From positions 1 through 28,424 of the IMG/VR virus record IMGVR_UViG_3300031671_000007: 28,424 bases of DNA; one strand, written 5' to 3'. A model generated the notes under the pieces. It saw nothing but the letters and a program-made list of their open reading frames with translations, had not been told where the DNA came from and did not search any database. This DNA is from a virus. Positions 1-5,943 of the stretch are shown here, one piece after another. The position numbers were made by a program, and so were the translations under genes. The first letter of the stretch is position 1. Each line of letters starts with the position of its first letter.

Positions 1-228
1 GATCGAGCGTCGTCAGGCCCGTGCAGCCGCTGGCATACACCCAGGTCGCGGCCGGGAGATCGAGCGTCGTCAGGCCCGTGCAGCCGCTGGCATAGACCGT
101 GGTCGCGGCCGGGAGATCGAGCGTCGTCAGGCCCGTGCAGCCGCTGGCATACACCCAGGTCGCGGCCGGGAGATCGAGCGTCGTCAGGCCCGTGCAGCCG
201 CTGGCATCGACCTTGGTCGCGGCAGATT
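1..228 (-). repeat. 57-bp tandem repeats coding for 19-aa LRR units
   Basis: Four head-to-tail units begin at 1, 58, 115 and 172. Units 1 and 3 are identical over 57 bp. Unit 2 differs from them only in a short patch at the variable surface residues. Unit 4 differs there and at its end. The array continues past the left edge. Near-identity at the DNA level suggests recent expansion or recombination. Confidence 0.95.
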
Positions 229-289
229 TATCCATCGCCACGAATTGGGCGAGCGTGAAACGTTTGCCGTCTACTATGACATATTGCAT
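1..289 (-). CDS. BspA-like leucine-rich-repeat protein, N-terminal part (runs off left edge)
   Basis: This frame is open from ATG at 289 leftward to the window edge, so only the first 96 residues are visible. An AGGAAAA ribosome site precedes the ATG. The protein opens MQYVIVDGKRFTLAQFVAMD and then enters exact 19-residue repeats of the form CTGLTTLDLPAATWVYASG. This is the leucine-rich surface-protein type of repeat, with Leu in LTTLDLPA and a variable triplet after AAT. No signal peptide is visible. It is the third gene of a leftward operon read from the repressor-controlled PL promoter. LRR solenoids usually bind proteins or glycans, so an adhesin, tail-associated or host-interaction role is possible but unproven. 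The LRR identity is secure; the function is not. Confidence 0.8.
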   Translation of the reverse strand, partial: MQYVIVDGKRFTLAQFVAMDKSAATKVDASGCTGLTTLDLPAATWVYASGCTGLTTLDLPAATTVYASGCTGLTTLDLPAATWVYASGCTGLTTLD

Positions 290-365
290 TTTCGTTTTCC
301 TGTTGGGATTGGTCATGCCGGCCACTACACCAGCGCGGTGCGGCGGAGTTCGTGGACCGGGCCGC

Positions 366-665
366 TCACGATAACCACCCGATCAGCAACGCCAGCAGCA
401 CGAGTGCCGCCAACGAGCAGCAGGCGCCGGCCCAGGTTTGCGTCGGAATGCCAGGCATGCTCCGCAGCGGGTGCCCGATGAAGCCGTCCACCGCGCGGAG
501 GAACCGGTTGGGGCGCGCGGCAACGGCTGCCGGGTAGGCGATGGCGTGCTCGGCGTCGTCCAGCGGGTAGCCCTGAGCCTCAAGCAGCAACAGAGCATCG
601 CCGTCGAAGGGCGTTGTCGAAATCGAAAGTGGCGCTGGCGAGAGACAAACTGCGTTGTTGTACAT
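366..665 (-). CDS. Small protein with a C-terminal transmembrane segment, unknown function
   Basis: This 99-residue protein is not recognised. The last 25 residues form a hydrophobic stretch rich in Ala, Leu and Val ending IGWLS, consistent with one C-terminal membrane helix and a cytoplasmic N-terminal domain. I chose ATG at 665 because GAGGAA lies 8 nt upstream. A GTG at 683 would add six residues and overlap the stop of the preceding gene, but it has no better ribosome site. It is the second gene of the leftward PL operon, between the Pro/Ala-rich gene and the LRR gene. A holin-like or membrane-anchor role is conceivable but unsupported. Confidence 0.65.
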   Translation of the reverse strand: MYNNAVCLSPAPLSISTTPFDGDALLLLEAQGYPLDDAEHAIAYPAAVAARPNRFLRAVDGFIGHPLRSMPGIPTQTWAGACCSLAALVLLALLIGWLS

Positions 666-679
666 GAATTGGTTTCCTC

Positions 680-1147
680 TCACAGCCGCTCACGAGCGGC
701 GATCTGCACTGCTGTCTTTCGGTCGAGATATTCGCGGCGGTGGTCGCGCTCAGGAGCGGCATCGGGGGCCGCAGTCTGTGACCGGTCGTAACTGCGCCAA
801 ATCTCGCGACGCATCCCGGGTGTGAGGGACCTCCAATCGCCAGTCATTCCAGGGGGCGCTTCTGCTGGCGTAGGGGGCGCCTTGTAGGTCCAGTAAGACG
901 CTTGCTGGATCAGGCGCGGCGTGGGCAGAGAGGGCGCGCTGTCAGCCGATCGACCTAATCCGTCGTCGTTCTCCCGCTCCGCCGCGGCTTCTACCGCCGG
1001 TTGCGCCGCAGCACGGAATGAACGCCCAGATTGCAGTTGTGCGGCCGCCGGTGGCGGCGCCATGCTGCCGGCGGGGCTCACGGGGATGCGAGCGGGCGCG
1101 GCTACGGGCGAAGGGTCGGGACGTTGGAAGAAGTCGGGGTTGGACAT
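680..1147 (-). CDS. Pro/Ala-rich hypothetical protein, first gene of the PL operon
   Basis: A 155-residue protein of unknown function. The first 90 residues are Pro/Ala-rich and look disordered. The C-terminal 50 residues are charged and probably helical, with MRREIWRSYDRSQ and EYLDRKTAVQIAARERL. No catalytic motif is visible. ATG at 1147 has a perfect GGAGG five to six nt upstream, and the PL promoter ends about 20 nt before that, so the start is secure. Its stop overlaps the alternative GTG of the next gene, pointing to co-translation. Being first behind a repressor-controlled promoter suggests early or induction-time expression. Confidence 0.7.
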   Translation of the reverse strand: MSNPDFFQRPDPSPVAAPARIPVSPAGSMAPPPAAAQLQSGRSFRAAAQPAVEAAAERENDDGLGRSADSAPSLPTPRLIQQASYWTYKAPPTPAEAPPGMTGDWRSLTPGMRREIWRSYDRSQTAAPDAAPERDHRREYLDRKTAVQIAARERL

Positions 1148-1174
1148 CGGAGCCTCCAGGGCGTCGGTGGAAGC

Positions 1175-1203
1175 TGTCTAACAAATCTTTTGTCGGGCGT
1201 CAA
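1175..1203 (-). promoter_or_regulatory. PL promoter (leftward)
   Basis: On the minus strand TTGACG (1203-1198) is followed by a 17-nt spacer and TAGACA (1180-1175). Transcription would start near 1168, giving a short leader with GGAGG before the ATG at 1147. The spacer holds an operator palindrome in exactly the position it has in PR. Confidence 0.65.
1180..1194. promoter_or_regulatory. Repressor operator OL1
   Basis: AACAAATCTTTTGTC is a near-perfect palindrome with the same GACAAA-N3-TTTGTC form as the sites at PR. It lies 3 nt downstream of the PL -35, the same offset as OR2 in PR, so a bound repressor would block polymerase. Confidence 0.7.
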
Positions 1204-1221
1204 CGCAGATCGGACAGCAGC

Positions 1222-1236
1222 GACAAATATTTTTGC
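1222..1236. promoter_or_regulatory. Possible weak operator OL2
   Basis: GACAAATATTTTTGC has one perfect half-site and one degraded half-site. It lies about 42 bp (centre to centre) upstream of OL1 in the PL direction. It could be a low-affinity cooperative site. Confidence 0.35.
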
Positions 1237-1289
1237 GCTATCGTCGCTTGCGGGGAGCCTGTCTATCGGTTGGGCGCCGACAATCTGGG

Positions 1290-1676
1290 CTAGGGTGCCC
1301 CCGCCTTCGCGCGTGCGCGGGGAGCCCGAGCCCGCTTCTCCGGCCGAGGCAACGCCGGGGACGTCGCCGGCTCCGGCAGTCCCCGCAGGAGCGCCCGCTC
1401 CCCCTGGAGGGCTAGGGCCAAGCGGATAGCCTTAGGGCCAGGAAGGCCGGCGGGGTCCCCTTCATATAGCCAATCCAAGGTGACGCCGAGCGTGGCCTTC
1501 AACCGCCGCGCCTCCGGCACCATGGGGCGGCTGGTGCCGTTGGCCCAATTCCGGACCCGACTGCCGGTCTCCCCGATCATCGCCGCCAACGCCTCGGCGG
1601 TCTCGATCTCGCCCTCGGTCATTGCTGCCCGCAACCTGGCGCCGATCTCTACATTCCATGGGTCCTTGTCGCTCAT
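1290..1676 (-). CDS. XRE-family phage repressor (CI-like)
   Basis: A 128-residue DNA-binding protein. Residues 8-70 form a Cro/C1-type helix-turn-helix: IGARLRAAMTEG, then ETAEALAAMIGETGSRVRNWANG, then RRLKATLGVTLDWLYEG. The tail is Pro/Arg/Ala-rich and there is no LexA-like peptidase domain, so RecA-driven self-cleavage is not expected. The frame stays open to 1775, but I chose ATG at 1676 because the longer version would translate through the operators at 1740-1773. The gene reads leftward between PL and PR as cI does in lambda. Likely role: maintain lysogeny by binding the GACAAA-N3-TTTGTC operators. No strong promoter of its own was recognised. Confidence 0.8.
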   Translation of the reverse strand: MSDKDPWNVEIGARLRAAMTEGEIETAEALAAMIGETGSRVRNWANGTSRPMVPEARRLKATLGVTLDWLYEGDPAGLPGPKAIRLALALQGERALLRGLPEPATSPALPRPEKRARAPRARAKAGAP

Positions 1677-1739
1677 GGGCTGTATTGTGGCCCTAAGCCA
1701 TTGAACCGGCACGCAAACTGATTTGGCGCTCGCGGGTCC

Positions 1740-1754
1740 GACAAAGGGCTTGTC
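1740..1754. promoter_or_regulatory. Repressor operator OR1
   Basis: GACAAAGGGCTTGTC is a palindrome (GACAA/TTGTC) overlapping the -35 of PR. Its centre is 19 bp from that of OR2, about two helical turns, which suits cooperative binding on one DNA face. Confidence 0.65.
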
Positions 1755-1778
1755 AGGCGACAAATTGTTTGTCATAGT
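1750..1778 (+). promoter_or_regulatory. PR promoter (rightward)
   Basis: TTGTCA (1750-1755), a 17-nt spacer and CATAGT (1773-1778). The predicted start at about 1785 coincides with the A of the Cro-like gene's ATG. OR1 overlaps the -35 and OR2 fills the spacer. Confidence 0.65.
1759..1773. promoter_or_regulatory. Repressor operator OR2
   Basis: GACAAATTGTTTGTC has perfect GACAAA/TTTGTC arms around a 3-nt centre. It is the best-formed of the four sites and lies inside the PR spacer. Confidence 0.75.
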
Positions 1779-1784
1779 GCCGCC

Positions 1785-2021
1785 ATGGCACCAAAGACCG
1801 CGCGCGAAATTATCGATGCCTTCGGGGGCACCCGCGCGCTTGGCGACTTGCTAGGGCGCCCCCGCAACGTGGTCAGCCAATGGCTGCGGATTGGCATCCC
1901 GCCGAAATACTGGCCGGAACTGAGCCGCCGCGCGGCGGAAGGCATCGCCACGGAATCCATCACAATCGAGGTTCTCGAACGGCACGTGCCGTCCGAAGCG
2001 CGCACTCCGGAAGCCGTCTGA
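1785..2021 (+). CDS. Cro-like HTH regulator (carph-isopro/YdaS-like)
   Basis: A 78-residue protein. Residues 4-50 (REIIDAFGGTRALGDLLGRP, then NVVSQWLRIGIPPKYWPEL) match the short helix-turn-helix family found as Cro-like proteins in alphaproteobacterial prophages: D-GG-A-LG, then V-W--IP--W. It is the first gene rightward of PR and diverges from the repressor, so a Cro role in the lytic switch is likely. There is no Shine-Dalgarno sequence. The ATG coincides with the predicted transcription start, so the mRNA may be leaderless. Its TGA overlaps the next ATG as TGATG. Confidence 0.8.
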   Translation: MAPKTAREIIDAFGGTRALGDLLGRPRNVVSQWLRIGIPPKYWPELSRRAAEGIATESITIEVLERHVPSEARTPEAV

Positions 2022-2509
2022 TGCGCCCGTGCCCCACCACCTTCATGCCCAACGCCGCGTGGCATCGCTGGATCGCCCGTCACCCCGGATGGCGCGCTCC
2101 CATCACGGCCCCCTGCCACCTGGCAGCCGCCGCCGCAGCCGGATACACCGCCCCGACCGCCTGGCGCTGGACCGCGGGCACGATCGGGTCCGCCTGGTCG
2201 CGCCTGGTCGGCGGCGTCCCGTATGCCGGCGCTCCGGGGCTGCATCCCGTGCCGGTCCCGGAGCCGTCCGCGCTGCTCGTGCTGGTGCTGCCGATCGGGG
2301 CGCTCGCGTTGGACCAGAAAGACGTGATGACTGAGGCGAAATCCTCGGGCTTCGATGTCGCTGTCATCCGCGCCATCCTCCGCGAGCGCAAGATGGACGA
2401 AGAGGAGCGCGACCAACGCGAGCACCTGATGGATTTGTATAAGCGCGCTCTCGGAATGTTGGCCGACCTGCCGTTGGGCGCTGCCGCAGTAGAGCGCGCG
2501 GGGCGATGA
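2021..2509 (+). CDS. VPEP-hydrophobic segment fused to a GapR/DUF2312 C-terminal half
   Basis: A 162-residue protein with an odd architecture. Residues 1-75 are Trp/Ala/Pro-rich. Residues 78-97 read VPVPEPSALLVLVLPIGALA, which looks like a PEP-CTERM sorting signal, but acidic DQKD follows instead of the usual basic cluster. Residues 98-148 (DVMTEAKSSGFDV, AILRERKMDEEERDQREHLMDLYKRALGML) match the second half of GapR (DUF2312), an alphaproteobacterial nucleoid-associated protein. The N-terminal coiled coil of GapR is missing. It is coupled to cro by TGATG and to the next gene by ATGA. The GapR half could start separately at ATG 2327, but no good ribosome site precedes it. The GapR match is fairly sure; the functional reading is open. 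Confidence 0.65.
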   Translation: MRPCPTTFMPNAAWHRWIARHPGWRAPITAPCHLAAAAAAGYTAPTAWRWTAGTIGSAWSRLVGGVPYAGAPGLHPVPVPEPSALLVLVLPIGALALDQKDVMTEAKSSGFDVAVIRAILRERKMDEEERDQREHLMDLYKRALGMLADLPLGAAAVERAGR

Positions 2510-2697
2510 CCGACGAAGCCCCCATCGGCTGGGCTATCGCTCTCCCCAACGACCGCAAGGTCAAGCTGTTCCCGGACGGAGCCGAGTTCCACCTGGAGTT
2601 CGTCAGCGGCGAGCGAGTGACGTGTTTGCGGCTGTCTCGGGCGGCGATGGACGCGGTTGTGTTATTGTATCTTCAGGCTTGCGGGCCGGTGGCATGA
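2506..2697 (+). CDS. Small hypothetical early protein
   Basis: A 63-residue protein that I do not recognise. It begins MTDEAPIGWAIALPNDRKV and has alternating beta-like hydrophobic stretches, then a helical end (LSRAAMDAVVLLYLQAC). It overlaps the genes on both sides by four bases (ATGA), so it is part of a translationally coupled early operon from PR. No catalytic or metal motif is visible. Confidence 0.6.
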   Translation: MTDEAPIGWAIALPNDRKVKLFPDGAEFHLEFVSGERVTCLRLSRAAMDAVVLLYLQACGPVA

Positions 2698-2924
2698 CCG
2701 AAGCCCCCCTCTACGTCTCCCGCGGCATCAACCGCCGCTACACCGTCCGCGTGCGTGCGCCGGGGTGCCGCACCTACACGCTCGCCGGCCAGTTTCGGTC
2801 GAAGGAGCGCGCGCTGGCACGCCTCGCGCGGGAGATGGCGACGGGGAGATGGAAGCGCGGGGACGTGCTGTTCTCTTGCGATTGGTACGAACCGACACGG
2901 GTATTTGAGATGGTGCAGCAGTGA
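2694..2924 (+). CDS. Small hypothetical early protein
   Basis: A 76-residue basic protein starting at the ATG that overlaps the previous stop (ATGA). Its beta-rich start (PLYVSRGINRRYTVRVRAPGCRTYTLAGQF) and central helix (SKERALARLAREMATGRWKRG) resemble small phage nucleic-acid-binding proteins or the DNA-binding domain of phage integrases. There is no catalytic core, so function is unknown. The frame extends upstream to 2622, but the overlap start is the better choice. Confidence 0.6.
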   Translation: MTEAPLYVSRGINRRYTVRVRAPGCRTYTLAGQFRSKERALARLAREMATGRWKRGDVLFSCDWYEPTRVFEMVQQ

Positions 2925-3520
2925 GCGCCCTATTCGACGATCCTGCCGACGACGCCAAGGTGAAGCGGAAGCACGACAAGCCTGAGCACCGCTTGTCTCA
3001 CTGGCTGAATACGCTGCTTGACCGCATCCTGACTGGAGATTGCTGGTACACCGCGATCGACCATTCCGGCGCCGAGACCGGGCGCTCGCAAGCCGAGCGC
3101 GATGCGTGGCACCGGCGGCAGGCCTACCAGGGCATCAAGTCCTCGCACCTGGATTGGTATGCTTACCAGCGCGAGACAGGGATTTTCACGCAGTTCGAGT
3201 TGAAAGTCGGCAGCAACAAGCCGACCGATGGGCAATGCACGACGATGCGCCTGCTGGGCGAGCGCCACATCCCGACCGGGTGCTTCTACACGCTGCGCGA
3301 GGTTTACGATTTCCTGCGCGCCACCGGATTTGTCCTGCATGGGAATAGCGCCGGCATCCTAGCGGAAGTCGAAGCTCGGCACGCAGCGGCGGATCGCGCT
3401 GCCGCTGTCAAGAAGACCAGCACCGCGAAAGCTCCGCGCTCCTACAAGCCCCGCACGGCCAAACCGACGTTGCGGCAGGTGGCGCGGACGAATGCGTTGC
3501 GCAGCCGGGTGATGTTCTAA
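2921..3520 (+). CDS. Putative VRR-NUC/PD-(D/E)xK-like phage nuclease
   Basis: A 199-residue protein that probably cuts or resolves DNA during phage replication. The core at residues 85-140 has an acidic residue (SSHLDWYAY), then FELKVGSNKPTDGQ, then LGERHIPTGCFYTLREVYDFL. This resembles the D, ExK and Q pattern of VRR-NUC nucleases, with a Val-Gly after the Lys. The C-terminal 50 residues are Lys/Arg/Ala-rich, suggesting DNA contact. GTG at 2921 overlaps the upstream TGA. The family assignment rests on motif pattern only. An endonuclease of another PD-(D/E)xK family is possible. Confidence 0.6.
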   Translation: MSALFDDPADDAKVKRKHDKPEHRLSHWLNTLLDRILTGDCWYTAIDHSGAETGRSQAERDAWHRRQAYQGIKSSHLDWYAYQRETGIFTQFELKVGSNKPTDGQCTTMRLLGERHIPTGCFYTLREVYDFLRATGFVLHGNSAGILAEVEARHAAADRAAAVKKTSTAKAPRSYKPRTAKPTLRQVARTNALRSRVMF

Positions 3521-3681
3521 TGCCCGACGCCGCACCCCCTCGCGCTCCCGAGCCCGGCTTGTCGTGGCATATCTGGGACAAAGCCGAGTGGCGCTGCCTC
3601 GCATGTGGCACCACGACCATGTCGGATGATGCCTTGGATGGATGCCCGGGGAAGAAGAAGGAGACCGCAGATGCCGAATGA
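3520..3681 (+). CDS. 53-aa CxxC zinc-binding-type microprotein
   Basis: A 53-residue ORF starts at ATG 3520, sharing the final A of the upstream TAA, and ends at 3681 inside the next gene. It has WRCLACGTTT followed by a later Cys (DGCPGKKK), so one CxxC pair plus a third Cys, and a Pro-rich start. It fits the coupled gene chain exactly, which is the main reason to accept it. AAGGAGA within its 3' end serves as the ribosome site of the next gene. Function unknown. Confidence 0.55.
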   Translation: MPDAAPPRAPEPGLSWHIWDKAEWRCLACGTTTMSDDALDGCPGKKKETADAE

Positions 3682-4453
3682 CTCCTGGACCCCGAAGAAG
3701 ATCGACCGCCTGCGCGCACGGTGGCTTGCCGGCGATTCGGCTAGCGTGATCGGGACCGTCGTCGGCATGTCGAAGAATGCCGTGATCGGCAAAGCCCGGC
3801 GCGTCGGACTCAAGGCACGGCCGAGCCCGATCCAGCAAGCGACCGTCTCGACTGAGGCTGTGCAGGAACTTGCCGACGCCGGCTGGACGAAAGCCGAGGC
3901 AGCACGGAAGCTCGGCGTCGGCTACAACGTCGTCTGCGGCGTCGCGACGTACCGCGGCATCAAGTTCCAGTTGCACCGGCCTACGCCGGCGGCTCAGCAA
4001 CGAGGCCGCGAGACCGCAACGGCTCGGGCGGAAGAACGCCGCGCCGAGGTCGTCCGGCTGAAGCGTCGAGGCCTGAGCAACCACGACATCGCGCAGGAAG
4101 TCCACATGCGGCGCGATACGATCGGCAAGATACTCAAGGGAGCCGGTCTCTCTGTCGCGCGACGGCCCCCAACGACGCCGGCGGTGCGGGCGCCACGCCA
4201 ACGCACCATCTCGTTCGTCTCCACCGCGCCGACGGCGCCCTCCATGCCCGCCGTCACGCGGTTTTCGTGCCTCGCGCCGGGGGAACTGCCGGAGCCGAAC
4301 GGGTGCCAATACATCGTCTCCGGCGCCAAACCATGGGCGTTCTGCGCGGAACCGGGCGCGGTCGAAATGCGGGACGGGACTCCGGTGCGGCGCCCCTGGT
4401 GCGCTGGGCATCTCGCGCGGGTGTTCTCGCGGGCGATGGCGGTGGCGGCGTGA
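3671..4453 (+). CDS. GcrA-family transcription regulator with two extra HTH units
   Basis: A 260-residue protein. Residues 5-48 (SWTPKKIDRLRARWLAGDSA, MSKNAVIGKARRVGL) are the GcrA N-terminal DNA-binding domain. Residues 200-252 carry the GcrA-type C-terminal Cys pattern: C212, C225, then WCAGH with C244 and H247. Between them are two further HTH-like units, near 62-98 (AGWTKAEAARKLGVGYNVV) and 122-160 (RRGLSNHDIAQEVHMRRDTIGKIL). Host GcrA is about 170 residues, binds sigma-70 RNA polymerase and senses GANTC methylation. This larger version may redirect host cell-cycle transcription or control phage genes (inference). AAGGAGA seven nt before ATG 3671 fixes the start. It lies directly before the DNA methyltransferase gene. 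Confidence 0.8.
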   Translation: MPNDSWTPKKIDRLRARWLAGDSASVIGTVVGMSKNAVIGKARRVGLKARPSPIQQATVSTEAVQELADAGWTKAEAARKLGVGYNVVCGVATYRGIKFQLHRPTPAAQQRGRETATARAEERRAEVVRLKRRGLSNHDIAQEVHMRRDTIGKILKGAGLSVARRPPTTPAVRAPRQRTISFVSTAPTAPSMPAVTRFSCLAPGELPEPNGCQYIVSGAKPWAFCAEPGAVEMRDGTPVRRPWCAGHLARVFSRAMAVAA

Positions 4454-5157
4454 GCAAAGCCGCGCACCTGATGATGGTCGGCGCGCGGGACGAAGGCAGC
4501 GTCAAGGGCGACGATTTCTATGCGTCGCCACCGTCCGCCGTGCATGCTCTCTGCCGAGTCGAGCGGTTCGACGGCCCGATTTGGGAGCCGGCATGCGGCG
4601 ACGGCGCGATCAGTAGGGTCCTGTCCGAGCACGGAAACGACGTAGTTTCGACCGACCTGGTCGAGAGAGGGTTCGGGCGCGGGCATATTGATTTCTTGAT
4701 GGAATACACGACGATGGCGCCGAACATTGTGACCAATCCGCCCTACAAGATCGCGGACCAGTTTGCAGCACACGCGGTCAGTCTTGCTACCAGCAAGGTC
4801 GCGTTCCTGATGCGGCTCGTCTGGCTGGCAGGCCAGCGGCGCCGGCGCATGTTCGAATCGACGCATCTCGCCAGGGTTTGGGTTTTCAGCGCGCGCATTC
4901 CCCGCATGCACCGACATGGTTACGTCGGCCCCACCACGACCAGCACGATCGACTTTGCATGGTTCGTTTGGGACCGCGTCCACATCGGCCCTCCTACTAT
5001 CGGGTGGCTCAGTTCGGCCCCGTCTCGCGACGGTGCCCACGACCTCGGGGTCTCCCCCCGAGCAGCGGCCGGCTGCCCTACCGGCTCGTTCCCTCCCTCA
5101 ACTTCCCCGTCCGGACCGCTGCATCCCCCGATGCGCGACCGGGCGGCGGCTTTTTGA
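4450..5157 (+). CDS. Phage N6-adenine DNA methyltransferase
   Basis: A 235-residue SAM-dependent methyltransferase. WEPACGDGAISRVL near residues 40-53 is the SAM-binding motif I, STDLVERGFG follows as motif II, and NPPY near residue 96 is the catalytic adenine-amino motif. A C-terminal YVGPTTTSTIDFAWFVWD block is typical of phage Dam-like enzymes. GTG at 4450 overlaps the stop of the GcrA-like gene. Likely roles are protection of phage DNA from restriction or change of methyl marks read by the neighbouring GcrA-like protein. The target site cannot be told from sequence. The last 50 residues are Pro/Ser-rich and not conserved-looking. Confidence 0.85.
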   Translation: MSKAAHLMMVGARDEGSVKGDDFYASPPSAVHALCRVERFDGPIWEPACGDGAISRVLSEHGNDVVSTDLVERGFGRGHIDFLMEYTTMAPNIVTNPPYKIADQFAAHAVSLATSKVAFLMRLVWLAGQRRRRMFESTHLARVWVFSARIPRMHRHGYVGPTTTSTIDFAWFVWDRVHIGPPTIGWLSSAPSRDGAHDLGVSPRAAAGCPTGSFPPSTSPSGPLHPPMRDRAAAF

Positions 5158-5171
5158 GGGGGTGGAATAAG

Positions 5172-5453
5172 GTGCCGCAACAGGACCGGACCGATATCGA
5201 CGACTTAGCATCCGCGATCCGAGAATTCGAGGATGCGCTACCTGGATGGTGGTGGTCCGTGGGCGTTTGCAGCCTGACCCGCGATGCCAGTTGCGGCCCG
5301 GACCGAAGTGGGCCGGATTGCGACCTGCTCTTGATCCGCGAATTCGACGAAGGGTTCCATTGCGACGATGACGCCGGGACCTTGGCGTCATCGCTCCGGG
5401 CCGTAATGAGAGACGCGCTCGACGCGAAGGCCCGACAGGGGAGGGGAGATTGA
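5172..5453 (+). CDS. Hypothetical phage protein (93 aa)
   Basis: An acidic 93-residue protein beginning VPQQDRTDIDDLASAIREFE and containing LPGWWWSVGVCSLTRDASCGPD and an Asp-rich tail. GTG at 5172 is preceded by GAGGGGG. The frame is open much further upstream, but that part overlaps the methyltransferase and has no sense of its own. The Trp-rich core and two Cys suggest a compact folded protein. No function is recognised. Its TGA overlaps the next start. Confidence 0.6.
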   Translation: MPQQDRTDIDDLASAIREFEDALPGWWWSVGVCSLTRDASCGPDRSGPDCDLLLIREFDEGFHCDDDAGTLASSLRAVMRDALDAKARQGRGD

Positions 5454-5632
5454 GCAACCCGCCCGACGTAGCCCACGGCATCGCCCTCCGCACCGCCATC
5501 GCCGCCCTGGACCGCCTCTACGACGTGCTCCCCCGCACCGACGATCTGCCGATCCGGGTTGCGGTGCTGGCGGTGGAGCTGCGGGAGAGGGTGCGGGAAG
5601 TGCCGCAGGGCGCTGAGGTGCGCGCGCGATGA
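5450..5632 (+). CDS. Small helical hypothetical protein (TTG start)
   Basis: A 60-residue, largely helical protein (ALRTAIAALDRLYDVLP, AVLAVELRERVREV). It starts with TTG at 5450, overlapping the previous TGA, with GAGGGGAGA as ribosome site. Unknown function. It ends by overlapping the next ATG. It is accepted because of the strong ribosome site and coupling on both sides. Confidence 0.55.
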   Translation: MSNPPDVAHGIALRTAIAALDRLYDVLPRTDDLPIRVAVLAVELRERVREVPQGAEVRAR

Positions 5633-5943
5633 GCGCCCCCTCGAACATTAAGTCCGGCAACCGCCGCATGACGCCCGAGCCGTGGTCGCAATACGAAAGG
5701 CTCCCGTCATCCCTGCGCGCGGCCTTGCGAGAAGCGCACGTCAACTTTTCCGCTAGATCGGTGTGGAAACATTTGCGCCAGCACACCTTGCCGGAAGTTT
5801 TGCTGATGCTCCCTCGCGCTGAGCGGGAGGAAATCGCCCGGTTCGACCCTGACAGCTCGCACGTCCGCGCTGGCGCGACGATCCTGCGCTACGACGAGGC
5901 CGAGCGGGTGCGGGGCCGGCGTGGGCCGAGGGTGTTCCGGTGA
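5629..5943 (+). CDS. DUF6525-like hypothetical phage protein
   Basis: A 104-residue protein. The core YERLPSSLRAALREAHVNFS and the Trp-bearing segment after it (RSVWKHLRQHT) resemble DUF6525, a small helical family common in alphaproteobacterial phages, with a YDxLPxxLRxxLxxA pattern. The assignment is from memory of the pattern only. The second half (EEIARFDPDSSHVRAGATILRY) is not recognised. It is coupled to its neighbours by ATGA at the start and GTGA at the end. Confidence 0.55.
   Translation: MSAPSNIKSGNRRMTPEPWSQYERLPSSLRAALREAHVNFSARSVWKHLRQHTLPEVLLMLPRAEREEIARFDPDSSHVRAGATILRYDEAERVRGRRGPRVFR

Noticed and set aside
1-228. Possible CRISPR array
   Set aside because: The 57-bp units abut with no spacers, and they translate into regular LRR units on the minus strand.
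3359-4411. 350-codon minus-strand open frame
   Set aside because: Antisense to the GcrA-like gene, whose domains are clear on the plus strand.
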